Made by a program: the position numbers and the translations under genes. A stretch of DNA of 64,000 nucleotides from Antitrichia curtipendula (taxonomy: Eukaryota > Streptophyta > Bryopsida > Hypnales > Leucodontaceae): assembly GCA_951230915.1 (NCBI GenBank), contig OX579636.1:4603001-4667000 (forward strand). Direction: 5' to 3'. The first letter of the stretch is position 1; every line of letters begins with the position of its first letter. This document shows positions 1 to 11,997 of this stretch, one piece after another. A model generated the notes under the pieces. It was not told where the DNA came from, did no database searches, and was given only the letters and a program-made list of their open reading frames with translations.

Positions 1-164
1 TGCACTTTTGTCCTACATAAGAGATTCTCTTGTCATTCATTGTCTGCAAAATGACCGCCTTGACGATTAAGAGTTAAAAGTGTCCTTGTGATGAAATGTA
101 GATTAGTTGTATATTGTGGGTTTAGTGAGAAAGCAAAATGTATCTTTGTCTTAGAGGACACTCT

Positions 165-298
165 TAGAGCCCATGTGCTTTATGGACCTCCTACCTTACA
201 TTGAGTGACTAGATCAACTTCATCTGGTGGCTTGAAGCAACTTCAATTGGTGTGGTGCATGTATTGTCTCATGTTTTGGCTTGGGTCTACTAAGGTAG
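165..298. repeat. Two facing ends of the AGGTAG inverted-repeat family
   Basis: A right-hand end (GGACCTCCTACCT followed by TA at 197-198) and a left-hand end (TA at 291-292 followed by AGGTAGGATGAGCC) lie about 95 bases apart and point away from each other. The same terminal sequence recurs near 15742, 16431, 34044, 40361 and 49485, always next to TA. The internal parts of these two elements are not obvious, so they are probably old remnants. Confidence 0.4.
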
Positions 299-1936
299 GA
301 TGAGCCATTTATGTTTGTTTGTTTGTTTGTTTGTTGCGTTATAGACTAATCAATGCTAAATAGACAAAGTATAGTTTTTTTTGCAATAGAATGATGCATC
401 AAAGTTTTTTTCATATGTATTTTGGTTATTTCAATATTCATTCAAAAAAGACACGTTATAGGTGGTCAAAAAAACAACATAGCCTCCCAATGTTGTCCCT
501 AGGGGAAACTATTCTCATGCATTTGGATTCTAATGTGGTTCTTTGGACCCTCTACCCGTTTGCAATGGTAATTCAAAAGTGTCTTCAAATTGTGGAATGA
601 TGAATGAACCTTTTGCCATGTGACTAAACTTTGGTGGTATTCCTTGAAGTTATAAAATTGTGACTTTTCAATCCCAATTCTATAGTGGAAAAATCAGAAT
701 GAAATCCTTTATGATTTTCACTACATTAGAATGCTAAAGGGTACAATTGGCCCAATATTAGGAGTCACAATTGAGGGTGATTTTGGATCCTTTAATCCCC
801 ATGTCTAATTACAATTCTTGCACATCCTACCAGACCTATGTAGTCTGCTATAGTAGTAGACAAAGACAATCTCTTTTGTCTATATGCCATATTTAAATAA
901 TTTTGGATTATAACAACAAAATTTGACTATTCAAGGCCATTTTAGGAGCAACTCAAATGGAATGTAAAATTCAAGTCATCACTAGTGTACATAATTATGT
1001 ATAGTCAAGTACAATAATTTGACAAAATGCCAATTCTTGCTAATCAAAGATTTTAGCGTAGCATAGAAAAGAACTAGAATTTATTATTTTGCATAATTAA
1101 TACTTAATTTTTATGCAATCCCAATTAAGCATACCAAAGTTCAGTTTTAGCAAAGTAAAATTCCATTTTGGATGATTTTTAATAGTCAATTTTCATGTTT
1201 TATATAATATTTTATTGAAAACAATTTGTGATGAATTTTCTTAATTCAATTGCATAGATATGTAGGGAACATCCATACGCACATTTTTCATTATAAAAAA
1301 ACACTCCATTAATTAACCAAATATGATATATGAAGAGTTCAATGTAGGGTGTCGTGTGATGAAACTTTGTAAGATAGATGGCATCATTAGAGATTGCCCA
1401 GAAGGAACAAAGGTTGCTAAGCTGTTGTAAGAGAATGAGAAAGACACACACTTTAGTAGTAGCTACAAAAGTCCTAGCAGTAGTTAGTCTTTGAAAGAAA
1501 ATCTACTTAAAGAACAAAATTTGTTAATCCTAATGACAACCCTAAATTCATAAGTCACAATTTCTACTCCACAAAAATTCATGTGTATCACGCAAGAAGA
1601 GGAGTTTTCAATGCTGCTCATGTGTAGGATAGAAGAAAAGAGTTGCAGAAGGCTAAAAAAATTTGGATGATGAGGCCACCAAAATTGCAAAAATGAGGGC
1701 TTTAGAAGAAGCTTGGGTAGTTGAGGAGAGGGACTAGAATGAAACTACTAGGCAAATGGGAAAAAACGGCTTATTATGAGCAATGATGAAGACAAGTAAT
1801 ACCAATGCATCTTGGACAACCAAAGAGATAGCTTTGATGAAGACTACAATATGGTAGTGAGGTAGTTGACTCTAGGTGAAGGTAAAGAGTTGAGGCACAC
1901 AGGATTGCGGACAATGTGGGCTAGAAGAAGACATTA
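299..1936. other. Gene-free AT-rich stretch
   Basis: I see no open frame with recognisable protein similarity, no splice-site series and no RNA gene here. There is a short GTTT microsatellite near 314-334. The short open frames (60-105 codons) are at the level expected by chance. Confidence 0.5.
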
Positions 1937-2363
1937 GTGGTAGTCACAGCTTGTTCCAGGTGCATGTGAACAATGGAGATTCAATAGCAAAACATGTTTG
2001 TAGTAGCCAATGAGAAGCCACGTTTTTAGAAGAAGCTATGACCACCCTCTTTGAGATAGAATGTGGAGAATGGATAATGGAGTTACTTTGGAGTCCTTTT
2101 TGGAGCCAAAAAGGTGAAATGAAGATAAAATTAGAAGTCCAAAGGTCAAAGTGGGAGTTCAAAAGGGAAAGTGAAGAGAACAAAGGAATATTCTTAGCGT
2201 GATATTGATTGTTCACCTTCAACATCCACCTTCGGAGGTGGATGTTGAAGGTGAACAATCAATATCACGCTAAGAATATTCCGCTAAAAAGAAGCCAACC
2301 CTACGTCGCCACCACATAGATCTCCATTGTTGACACGCACCTTGAACAAGCTGTGACTACCAC
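1937..2363. mobile_element. Foldback MITE-like element with a perfect 47-bp central hairpin
   Basis: The ends are imperfect inverted repeats of about 45 bp: GTGGTAGTCACAGCTTGTTC at the left and its complement at the right. TA sits on both outer sides (1935-1936 and 2364-2365), consistent with a TA target duplication. Inside, 2185-2231 and 2236-2282 are perfect 47-bp reverse complements around a 4-nt loop. No protein is encoded. The right arm shares GTAGTCACA, AATGGAGA, GGTGGC and TAGGGTTGGCTTC with the sequence at 35248-35360, so this is a dispersed family. Confidence 0.7.
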
Positions 2364-2365
2364 TA

Positions 2366-3690
2366 TTATGGAATGTGGCAATGAGCAAAGATAAGGCATG
2401 TGGGGGGTGACAATTTGGATTTTGGAGCAATGGTGCCATGTTTTCAAAAAATCTTCAAGAATACTCCTCCAATACTTAAATACATATGAACTTCTTTGGT
2501 ATCATTCTCTTTGTCTTCACAAGATGCATCTATCAATGTAAGTCTTGGGTCTCCAATCACAATTTGAACTTACAATTTTTGCATTGGACAATTTGATAAA
2601 ATTTTAAATACTGGCATTGAATTTACCCATGGCCATCAAGAAGGTGGAAGCTCATCATTGATTAACCCATAAATGACACTAAGAATATTTTTCAAACCAA
2701 TGAATGACAAAAAACCTCTCCATGCTACTATTCATGTTCCAAATAAGGGGAGGTCTTCTATAGTGGTTTGACTTTCAATGAGTACTTTTGGATTTTTTTT
2801 AAACTAATAATTCACATAATACCAAAATGGATGATTTCCATAATCAAGAGTCCGTCCTTTAAGGGTTAACAAGCTACATGATGCCCATTTAAGAAGATTC
2901 TGAAATCCAAGATTCTGAAACCCTCCGAGGACCTCAATTGTTAAGTGCATGGTATGTGTGCATGATAGATTTGTTTGGGTCACATTTATTCAGTAAAGAT
3001 TAAGACTGCATATACGGTATAAACCAGTTGTAAATATACTTGAAAAATTCATTGCACTATAGAATTCTGAGTGCACATGAAATGTGATGGATTGATAGAC
3101 ACAATATTGTTCAAGGTCAGAGAAAAGTCCGCATAGATCGCAAACCGTAGAAGGAATCTCTCTCCCTTGGATGCTTGTGGAAAGTTGAATTTAAACTTTT
3201 CATGAAAGACTCGTCGCCACAAGTCAACACAAGATTCTTTAGTAGCTCTACAAAATGGCAACCCGAAGAACTCAAACTTCAGACTGAAAAATCCGCCATT
3301 CATTGTAAAGAACATGCGTGGCACTCAATAGAGTCACCAATGCCGGTCTTCTTGTTGTAGCTTCTGGTACCTCCTACCTAAAGATGAGCTCACAAATTGC
3401 ACAAAAAGAATCTGGATTCCTTTTCCAAAGAACAGTTGAGGCAGCTCCCCACAAATATTATGAAGATCTCATTTCATGCAAGTAGTGCGGAGGATGGTAA
3501 GACTAAGCTTCGGATCTTACGAACCAAGTTCCTAATTTAGAGAGAGGGATTGCATCGATACCTGTGAACCAAAGGAACCACTAATTGAAGAAGACTGATG
3601 TACAATGCGGCTTGTGATGCAATGTCGAAGAAAAACCCCATTTTTATCAAGGGAAACTAAGGCTTACAGAGCTCAGAGATGATCAGGGGG
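2366..3690. other. Intergenic region downstream of cpSRP54
   Basis: No gene is recognisable. The last few hundred bases next to 3691 probably include the 3' untranslated region of cpSRP54. Two overlapping short open frames on opposite strands at 3049-3360 show no recognisable motif. Confidence 0.4.
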
Positions 3691-6600
3691 TCACTTCTTG
3701 CCACCAAATCCACCAAACCCCGCATTTCCTTTTGATGAAGCTTTGACTCCAGATTCCGCAAGCTGAGACGCAAAACCCCGACTCTTTTTCCTCTTCGCTG
3801 TGCCTGGCGCTGCCTGCAAGTCGTGTGTACCAGCGAAGGAAAACATAAGATCAAATGGCCAAAAGTGGCAGTTTCCATATCCTTGGGAGCTGACAAAAAT
3901 CATATATAGGAAGCTTCAAGGGAAGGTAGCAGAATGTACCAATAGAAAGAGAAAACCCATACCGTACATTCTCTTACGACAGAAGTATCTTTTGAAAGTT
4001 ACCATAGTCAACTAATAGCTTCCAAAGTGGACTATTTTTTGGGATTCAGTAGGGGTTAGACAACAATCATAAGTGAGATGTGTTGACTTACCTTCCTTCC
4101 TCCTTTGAATGCATCTTCTAGGCCCTCCATGCCAGGTATTGAGCCACCTTGCATCATAGAAGCCAAATTCTTCATGCGCGCTCGCATTTGGAATAGTTGA
4201 GCTACCAAAGCACTAACCTGAAAAAAATAGTTGCAGATGAAGAGTACATTAGTGGCAGAATCCTTCACTAACACCAGCCCGACACATATCAACAATATCC
4301 CAAATGAAAGTACAAGCCCAAGGATCAAAGGAACGAATAAACTTCCTAGAGCTTGCCAGCCAAAACTTTCCATTTAAAAAATACAGCACACAGGTATTAC
4401 CTGCTCTTGTGATCTTCCAGAACCCACAGCAACTCTTCGTCTTCTCGAAGGAGACTTCGCAAGCAGCTCTGGGTCGGCTCTCTCCTCTGCAGGATCAACA
4501 AAGAGACAGAAAAAATAATGAAATATATGAAGAGACGAAATAAAAATGCTGGCCCAGGACAATCTAACTAAAAAAGTAGTTTCAAATGGTGCAAACTGAA
4601 AATTACGAAATTGAGAATCGAATTCAAATATTCTGTACTATAATTTTCTTGTTGCCAGATTGATTCACTCACTAGGAGTCATTGATTGGATCATAGATTC
4701 CATGATTTTCAGACTCTTCTCAGCATCACGGATTTGTTGGGGAGTCACCTGCTCATTCATCGACATGCAAGTTTAGACTATCAAATCCAGGTTAAGCAGA
4801 GGATCGTTCAATCCTTAAGTAAATAATACAAAATACAATAAGCGACGAGGGGATCCAACTGATCAAAACTGCAGAGAACAAGGACCAATGTAACATAACG
4901 CACCCTAGACGGTAATCGTATTCTGAGTGTCTGAAAATCATGGTGATATCAATACTAGCGAGAGCAGAACCTTATTCATGCCAGGAATGAACTTCATGAC
5001 ACTGCTCATGGAACCCATCCGAGCTAAATTCCGTGTCTGAGAAAGGAAGTCATTGAAGTCAAATTTAGACTCCATTATTCTCTTCTGCATTTTCTCTGCG
5101 TCCTCTTTGACCATCTGCAAAAGCAAAAAAATGGTAACATGAGTTTATGAGAGAGATATACGACGACTATCCATACAATCATAATGTGTGCGTGGGGTGT
5201 GTTAGATGGGGGTGGGGGCTAAATTAGCCATGCCGTACCACCTAGGTGCACAGTCGGGATATTTATTGTGACAAAGGGTTACAAAATATGCATAGCGGTA
5301 GGGTATTCTTTTCCTTGATAATGTTGAAACAGTATGCCCTATGGAACATGGCGTAAAAAAAGGAAATTCATAAGAAGGGCATACAAAGTTAGGTAAAGTT
5401 TAGGTGTGCATGTTTCAAGAATAACGACAAATTCTGAAGGCATTGTTCAACATGTTTATTTCCTTGTAAACTAACTTGTATGTTTCCTTGTATAGAAAAG
5501 GCATTTTCTAATTTTAATTGCTTTTGGATGATGTGTATTCTTCTTCTTATTTCTTAGCTGTACATTGTATGAACAAATTTTTTTTTTCATCTAATTATTT
5601 TAAAATATAGGGATATTTATTCCATGAATACAGGCTTATAGTATTTGGATTTAAAAATTAGTGAAAATCCGCACCCCCTTCTACCCACCCCCGTGTAGAG
5701 AAACAAAACAAATAAACATGAAAGGCCCAAGTTGGCAGCCTTCACGTACCACTTCTTGTGCCTTCTCCACAAATGTCAACACATCTCCCATGCCTAGTAT
5801 GCGGCCGGCCATTCGATCAGGATAAAAAGGCTCCAAAGCTGTCATGCCCTCTCCCTCTCCTACAAACTTAATTGGTTTTCCAGAGACCTGCAAGTCCAGG
5901 TGGAGAGTCAAACAATAAATACACGAACAAAATGGAAATAATAGATCATAAAAACTTGCTGAATTGTTGACCGCATTTGAATAAGGAATATCTGTATGAC
6001 TGCAAGGCAATGGAGTGAGCTCATTTGCGAATAACAATCATTAACGACCTCTTTGACGCTCAATGCAGCTCCACCTCGAGAGTCACCATCAAGCTTTGTC
6101 AGAATGGCACCAGTAATGCCTACTTCCAGATTAAATGATGCCACCAAACCTGACATTGAAAAAAAAAACAAGACAAAACATCCAGACATTATAATACGTT
6201 TGAAAGAATGGTATCACATACTAAGAAACAGCACAGGTTAACCCCCAAGTGCCTAAGTGGTCAAAAGCACCTGCTTCAATATCTGTGGGAGTTCAATAAA
6301 TCGTTTAGGAAGCTTCAAAGAAGGAAAGCACAATGTACCAATCGAAAGAAGGACGCATAGCCTAGAGATATGTTTTGAGCGTTAGAGATATGTTTTAAAC
6401 GTTACTCGAATTAGCTTCCAAGGGGAAGCTTCTACTTTTATCTTGAACACAAAGGGTAAACAACTTTGAAGTCCTCTGAGGTCAATGCAAGGATAGACAA
6501 CAAGTGCAAAGACAACAAACAACATGCTCTAGGTTGGCTACAAACGACGAGCATGACTAGACATGCTTGGGTATTAAAAATGTACAATTCCAAAAAAAAG

Positions 6601-9162
6601 ACCATGCCGTCTCGAGAGTAAGCTCGTCTCCCAAGACCAGAAACAATATTATTTAGACAGAAGCATAACATCCCACACATGCTTGATAGAGGAACACTTT
6701 GTACCTGCAGCTTCTTGGCCAGTCATCGCATCCACTACCAGTAGAACTTCCGTAGGATTCACGACTTGTTTAATCTGCTTCAGCTCATCCATCATGCCAC
6801 GATCTACCTGCCCTCAAACAACAGCTGTTCAATAAGCCTCAAATTAAGCAAGACAAGGAACGATTGTGCCATACTCAAGTTTTCCTAATAAGACGAAATT
6901 AGCGCAACAGAACCACGCGCCCACGTGTGGACGTAATTTCCAAGGTCGAGAGTTTTGAACACGAAAGGCCAAATACGAAAAAGAAACAATGTGAATTTCG
7001 TTCAAATCGTAAAGGTATAGTGACAGAAGATTTGTACCTGGAGGCGTCCGGCTGTATCAACGATTATAACCTCTATACCTTTTTTCTTGGCCTCAGCAAG
7101 ACCCAGCTTTGCAATCTCTGCTGGCCGTAATTGATTTCCAGCTTCAAACACAGGGACCTCCACCTGCAAAGTCAAGCACGCGATTTGAGATATACTGGCA
7201 TAATTGACTAGGATGACGTTCAACAGATAGCATGATAGAGCCGCTTAAAAAAGAGACTCACCTGCTTTCCTAGTGTAACGAGCTGATCAATGGCTGCTGG
7301 CCTATACACGTCTGTCGCCACCATCATGCAGCTCTTCCCCTGCACCCAGAGGATATTAAAGATAAGAAATTGTTTGTATGATCAGAAATTCCAAGAGCTG
7401 TAATTCAAGCAAAGAACTCACTCAGCACCTGGACAGGTGCTAAAAAGACACTACTCAGGCCCCTTGTGTTTACGACAATCTTACCAAGCATTTGTGGCAT
7501 ATTGTCAAACTCAGAAGTTTCTTGCACTTCCACGTATGCTAATCAGAACTTGCGAAAGTATAAATCCTCTTCTGATTCAACCTCCCAGAAAATATACCTT
7601 TTTCTGGCAGAAAAGTGCAAGCTTTCCACACGCAGTTGTCTTTCCCACACCCTGTAATCCTGCCATCAGAATGACGGTAGGCCCAGTTTTGGCAAACTCA
7701 ATGCCAACCATTTCTCCACCCATGAGAGACACCAACTCATCATTGACCACCTGTATTCCCATCCACCTTTTCAATACCCTTGACTTGTAACAGAATTTTT
7801 ACTCTATAAGTGCATTAGAGACAAGAAGCATCTAGATGGACACTCGTACACAACAGAGAGGAAATAGGAAACGGATTAAACTGGACAGTCTAGCGAGAAC
7901 GAAGGGTGGAGTATACATACCTTCACAAGCTGTTGATCTGGTTTTACACCTCGAACGACTCCCATGCCTATGGCCTTATCTCCTACGGACTTCACAAATC
8001 TTCGGACAACTGGCAAACTCACCTGCGCAAGTGGTCAAAACTCTCAATATGGAAAGCATTTCAAACACTTGCACAAGTTTCAGACATGATCTAAAATTTC
8101 AGAAAAATTGGAGCTGCCAGAACAGTACTATACTTTGTCTAGTCTAAACATGCAGCAGTTTGAAATCATTGTAGGCTCCGAGATACGTACATCAGCCTCA
8201 AGCAGAGCTCTTCGTATATCTTTGATGGGCTCTTTGACGTTTTCTTTAGTCAAAACGTCTGCAGCATCAATTGAAAGTCAGATAATCGCCACAGAAACTC
8301 AGATAATATTCCAGCAATACTCAAGCGGGACACAAAAGTCTCACAATAAGGATTTCCAGAGTTCACGATTTCATCAGCACAATTACGTTGTTTGTTTGCA
8401 AATCTGGCCCCAGACTCTTGTCTCGAAGTGCTAACCCGTAATAGAGATTAGAATGCGTTGCCCAAATAGTCGCCATTCTTGGAGCACGAGGCTTGAACTA
8501 TGACAACCCTAATCATCTTGACATGAAACACAAACAATGTAAAGGCAACGTTTACCCTCATTTCGAAGTTTCGACCATGCTGCTTCCAGACTGTCAGTGA
8601 GCTGATCGAACACTGCGGCTCGAACAACCAGACTCCTGCCATTCCCCCTCCGTGCCTCATAAAATGTTCCTGTATTGGTGGCGAGAGATAATTCTTCATG
8701 TCTCTAAATCAACAACAGACTCGGTGAGCACATTTGTACATCAGGCAATAAATCAACAGAAATTCTATGCAGTTAGCCAAGTGATTGTTTTGTTTTGTCA
8801 GCAAGTCATAGAATTCCATGGTTGACGCCAGCGTGTCGCAGCACCATTAAAAAGAAGTGCGTACATTGGTGGTTTTGCGAGATTTGCACATAATAATACA
8901 ATCCAACGTTCCGAAAATCGCAATTCGCTTAAACCCTACTCACCGCCACGAATTCGCTTCGAAAGAATCCAGGCCCGGGCCCCAAGAGCGACGACCGCAA
9001 CGACACCGGTCCTCCTGTCAGGCGTCGCACCGTGAGAGCTCGGCATCGCACGCCACAGGGCTTTGGGAATCCTCCACCACGGTGGTGTGCAGGAGATGGA
9101 GCTGCAGCAGCGGGATTAGCAGCAGGAGTAGTGGCGCCGTGGAGCACTGCAGCTGCCGCCAT
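3691..9162 (-). CDS. cpSRP54: Chloroplast signal recognition particle 54 kDa GTPase (cpSRP54/FFC), 15 exons
   Basis: SRP-type GTPase that, with cpSRP43, carries light-harvesting proteins to thylakoids and also acts co-translationally on plastid ribosomes. Exons: 8944-9162, 8556-8655, 8191-8258, 7921-8022, 7598-7750, 7262-7339, 7038-7163, 6705-6807, 6049-6149, 5750-5887, 4971-5114, 4673-4748, 4401-4486, 4092-4217, 3691-3813. All introns are GT-AG and all phases join, giving 580 aa (Arabidopsis has about 564). Residues 1 to about 90 are Ala/Arg/Ser-rich, as in a transit peptide. The N domain follows ([12 protein letters not shown]). G-domain motifs are GLQGVGKTT (194-202), DTAGR (276-280) and TKLD (334-337). 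The methionine-rich M domain includes FDFNDFL and [13 protein letters not shown]. The C-terminal tail carries AKRKK (546-550), the cpSRP43-binding site. The start at 9162 opens the transit peptide; upstream in-frame codons lie in the CT-rich leader. Confidence 0.97.
3909..4030 (+). repeat. SINE-like body copy in the last cpSRP54 intron
   Basis: The sequence GAAGCTTCAAGGGAAGG...AATGTACCAAT...TTAGCTTCCAAAG-like matches 6309-6425 in another intron of the same gene. This copy lacks the tRNA-like head seen at 6241. It lies antisense to the gene, between exons 14 and 15. Confidence 0.45.
6241..6430 (+). mobile_element. Candidate tRNA-derived SINE in a cpSRP54 intron
   Basis: The head at 6250-6300 resembles tRNA internal promoters: CCTAAGTGGTCAAAAGC for the A box and a degenerate GAGTTCAATAA for the B box. 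The body at 6305-6430 is repeated at 3909-4030. It is inserted antisense in the intron between exons 8 and 9. The B box is degenerate, so the element may be dead. Confidence 0.4.
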
Positions 9163-9226
9163 GGCCACGGGAGAGTTGCGAATGGGAAGGGAAGCTAGAA
9201 AGCAGGCATTGACGCAGTGAGGAGAA

Positions 9227-9250
9227 GGGGTCTCTCTCTCTCTCTCTCCG
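9227..9250 (+). repeat. CT microsatellite in the cpSRP54 5' leader
   Basis: A run of TC dinucleotides (GA on the transcribed strand) lies about 65-90 bases upstream of the cpSRP54 start codon. GA/CT runs are common in plant core promoters and leaders. Any role here is inference. Confidence 0.6.
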
Positions 9251-9479
9251 GTGGAGGTTTTGAGGTTGCGAAGAGAGGATTGAAGTGGGAAACGCAGCTT
9301 GAAAGCAGAGAGAGCAATTTTCACCAGGGGCGTAATTCTGTGTGCCAGGGTGTGTGGATTGGGTGCCTCGGGAATGGGGCCCAGTCTTTCTCTCTTGGGA
9401 GACGCTGATTTGTCGTTTCAGTGAGCGTGCGGAATTAGGATCTCGTATACCGGTCATAAGCTTAGACCAGCTCCACGGC

Positions 9480-9950
9480 AGACCGGAATAGACCCCTCCA
9501 AATGAACTTCTCACTTTTGTCTGGTTTATAATTAGAACTTGAGTTTTTTTTATATGGGAAGCACATTCAAAAGTACAAGAAGACTCATCTTTTAGACATA
9601 GGACAAAGAAAATGAACCACTTCATATGCTAGCTAAAAGACAAAATTTATAATGATCAATATTGACAAATCACAGTTACCAAACCACTTTACACTCTAAA
9701 TGTGGAGTGTCATGGGTCAAATTTTGCTTTGGTAACCGCAATTTGCCAAGACCTCTATAATTTTTGTCTTTTTAGCTAACTTTGAAGTGGTTATTGTCTT
9801 TGTCCGATGTTTAAATTTGAGTTTTTTTGTACCTATTGAAAGTATTTTTAAATGTCCTTTCAACAATAGAAATTTCAACTTTTTAATTCCAAACCAGTGA
9901 AAAGTTAGTGAAAAGTTAGATCTCTATTTGGTAGGCTAAATTCCGGACCA
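9480..9950. mobile_element. Foldback MITE-like element, copy 1
   Basis: The first half (GACCGGAAT, then CCACTTCA, TAGCTAAAAGACAAA, GGTTACCAAA) is repeated in reverse complement in the second half (TTTGGTAACC, TTTTTAGCTAAC, GAAGTGG, ATTCCGGACC). The axis lies near CACTCTAAATGTGGAGTG at about 9690-9708. No protein is encoded. A diverged second copy follows immediately. Confidence 0.6.
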
Positions 9951-9984
9951 CACTGGAGAAGTTCTTAAAGCATTTCCAATCCAC

Positions 9985-10350
9985 CCAAAAATTTGCCCCT
10001 CCGAATGCACTTCTAACTTTTGATTTATTTGGAATTAAAACTTGAAATTTTTTTATCAATATAAAGTGCATTCAAAAGAACTTTGTATAAGTTCAAGAAA
10101 ACTTAAATTTACTAAGAGACAGTAGACAATGAATATAAACCACTTCAAAGTTGACTAAAAGACAAAAATTATAGAGCCTTTGATATATCACGGGTACCAA
10201 ATCACTTTGCACTCCAAATGTGGAGTGCCATGATGGGCCAAATTTTGCTTCGATAATTGTGATATACCAAGGCCTCTAAATTTTTCTGTTTTTTAGCTAA
10301 CTTTGAAGGAGTTTATTTTCATTGTCCTATGTCTAATGTGAGTGTTTTTT
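9985..10350. mobile_element. Foldback MITE-like element, copy 2
   Basis: This is collinear with copy 1 at 9480-9950. It shares CCCCTCCGAATGCACTTC, the CACTCCAAATGTGGAGTG centre, and the inverted halves built from CCACTTCAAAGTT and AACTTTGAAG. The right end is less clear than in copy 1. The two copies are in tandem, separated by about 35 bases. Confidence 0.55.
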
Positions 10351-10700
10351 TAACCTAAAAGATTGAGTACCGGCCTTCAATTCCTAGTCATAACATTCAT
10401 GAGCTGTGAGAGCAGCTGCCTTGCCTCTGACTGAATGATGATTGTGGTATATTCCACACCCCACATTAGCTAATAAACCACGCGTCAATAATGTCAGACT
10501 TCTGCTCAATGCCAAGGTCATGATTACACAATCGGGTTACTGGGAAATTAGACACCTTCAATTTAAATAGTTCACCAAAAAATAGATTTAATCAAATGAC
10601 AGTCAATTCATTGAGGTCAATAATTTCAATGTTTGAATTCCCTCGCATTGCTTTGTAGGCCAATCACGTTTTTCGATTTGGAACTAGAAGACAATTCTAT

Positions 10701-11267
10701 ATGTACACATGGGGTGGTAGGAGGTAGAACAACCCATGTGGGATATGTAATTTAGAGTTTGTAATTTCTCAACCGCTCATAGTTAAGTCTAAAGTAGGAA
10801 TTGCGTTAAAATTATAATTTTAGACCTCATTTAGGCATAGTAAAATAATTTTTTCCAAAATACTTTGAACTAAAATAAGTTGGAGAATCAAGTTAAATTT
10901 CATCTCCAAAAATCCATTTGATATTTTAATCTTCCACTCAAAAGTTATAGACAAATTTAATAGAGGGGTTTGAAAGGATTTTTTTTGACATTTTCATACA
11001 TCCTCTCTGAAATTTGTCCATAACTTTTGAGTGGAAGATCTAAATCTAAAACGGATTTTTGGAGATGAAACTTAGCTTGATTCCCCAACTTTTTTTAGTT
11101 CAATTTTTTTTGAAAAATAGTATTCCACTATGCCTAAATGAGGTCTGAAATTATAATTTTAACACAATTCCTACTTTAGACTTAACTATGAGCGGTTGAG
11201 AAATTACAAACTCTAAATTACATATCCTACATTGGTTGTTCTATGTCCTACCACCCCAAGTGTACAT
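10701..11267. mobile_element. 567-bp snapback element with about 265-bp arms
   Basis: The left arm begins ATGTACACATGGGGTGGTAG. The right arm ends with its near-complement CTACCACCCCAAGTGTACAT. Matching inner blocks include AGAGTTTGTAATTTCTCAAC/GTTGAGAAATTACAAACTCT, TAAAATTATAATTT, CCTCATTTAGGCATAGT and CTTCCACTCAAAAGTTAT. The axis is near 10984 and the arms cover nearly the whole element. No coding capacity is seen. Confidence 0.7.
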
Positions 11268-11997
11268 AAAAAGCTTCTCTCTTCTACAGAAAAAACAAAA
11301 TAAGTTATTGATGGCAAATGGTTAGATTTCATTGGTATAATACTCAATGAATTCTTTGGGTTTTTACATACCATCTATCTTTATAATTATTTGTTTGTAT
11401 ATTTTGTCCTAGAATTAGCCAAAAAAATAGATTGCACCATAAATGTACTGCCATTGCCTCGGTCCTGGAAACTTACATTTATAATATGTGGATGCATTTC
11501 GTGGATGAAGACTTCAGAGAGGCAAAGGCAGCCTCTCTGAAGGCTCTTGAATGTTATGAGTCTCGTTCTAATTGATCGGGCTGCAAGACTAACTTACTTC
11601 GGTTTCCCGATGTTGTGGCTGCGCCTGCAGCTCGTTCAACGCTGCTGACGCGCCTGCTGATTTTATTGTTTTTTGCAGAGGGAGTGGACTGCGGCTTTCA
11701 CTTTGAATTGCACAATCATTCGTTGAAGGCCTTGAAGTTTTATCAGGCAAGAGCGGCAAGCTTCCTTGAGCCAAATGGCGGCGGTCGCCTTCAGTTCGGT
11801 TTTAGTGTGTACATTTCTATGGCATCACTACATGCGTGGAATTGTCATGAGGACGCCAGTTTTTTTAGGATTTCAGAGATGATAGATAGAAAGCGTTGAT
11901 GACAAATGGAGGATTTTTCACTTGATAATGGTCTCGATTTCTTTCCTTACGTTTTGATTAATCCACAGACTTACATGCTTAACCATTCTTCCTTCAG
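11268..11997. other. Region beyond the 3' break of the GLE1 pseudogene
   Basis: No recognised gene. A 94-codon plus-strand open frame at 11615-11899 (MAAPAARSTL...) opens with a hydrophobic stretch that could imitate a signal peptide. It has no recognisable domain and a reverse-strand open frame overlaps it. I found no GLE1 C-terminal exons here. Confidence 0.4.
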
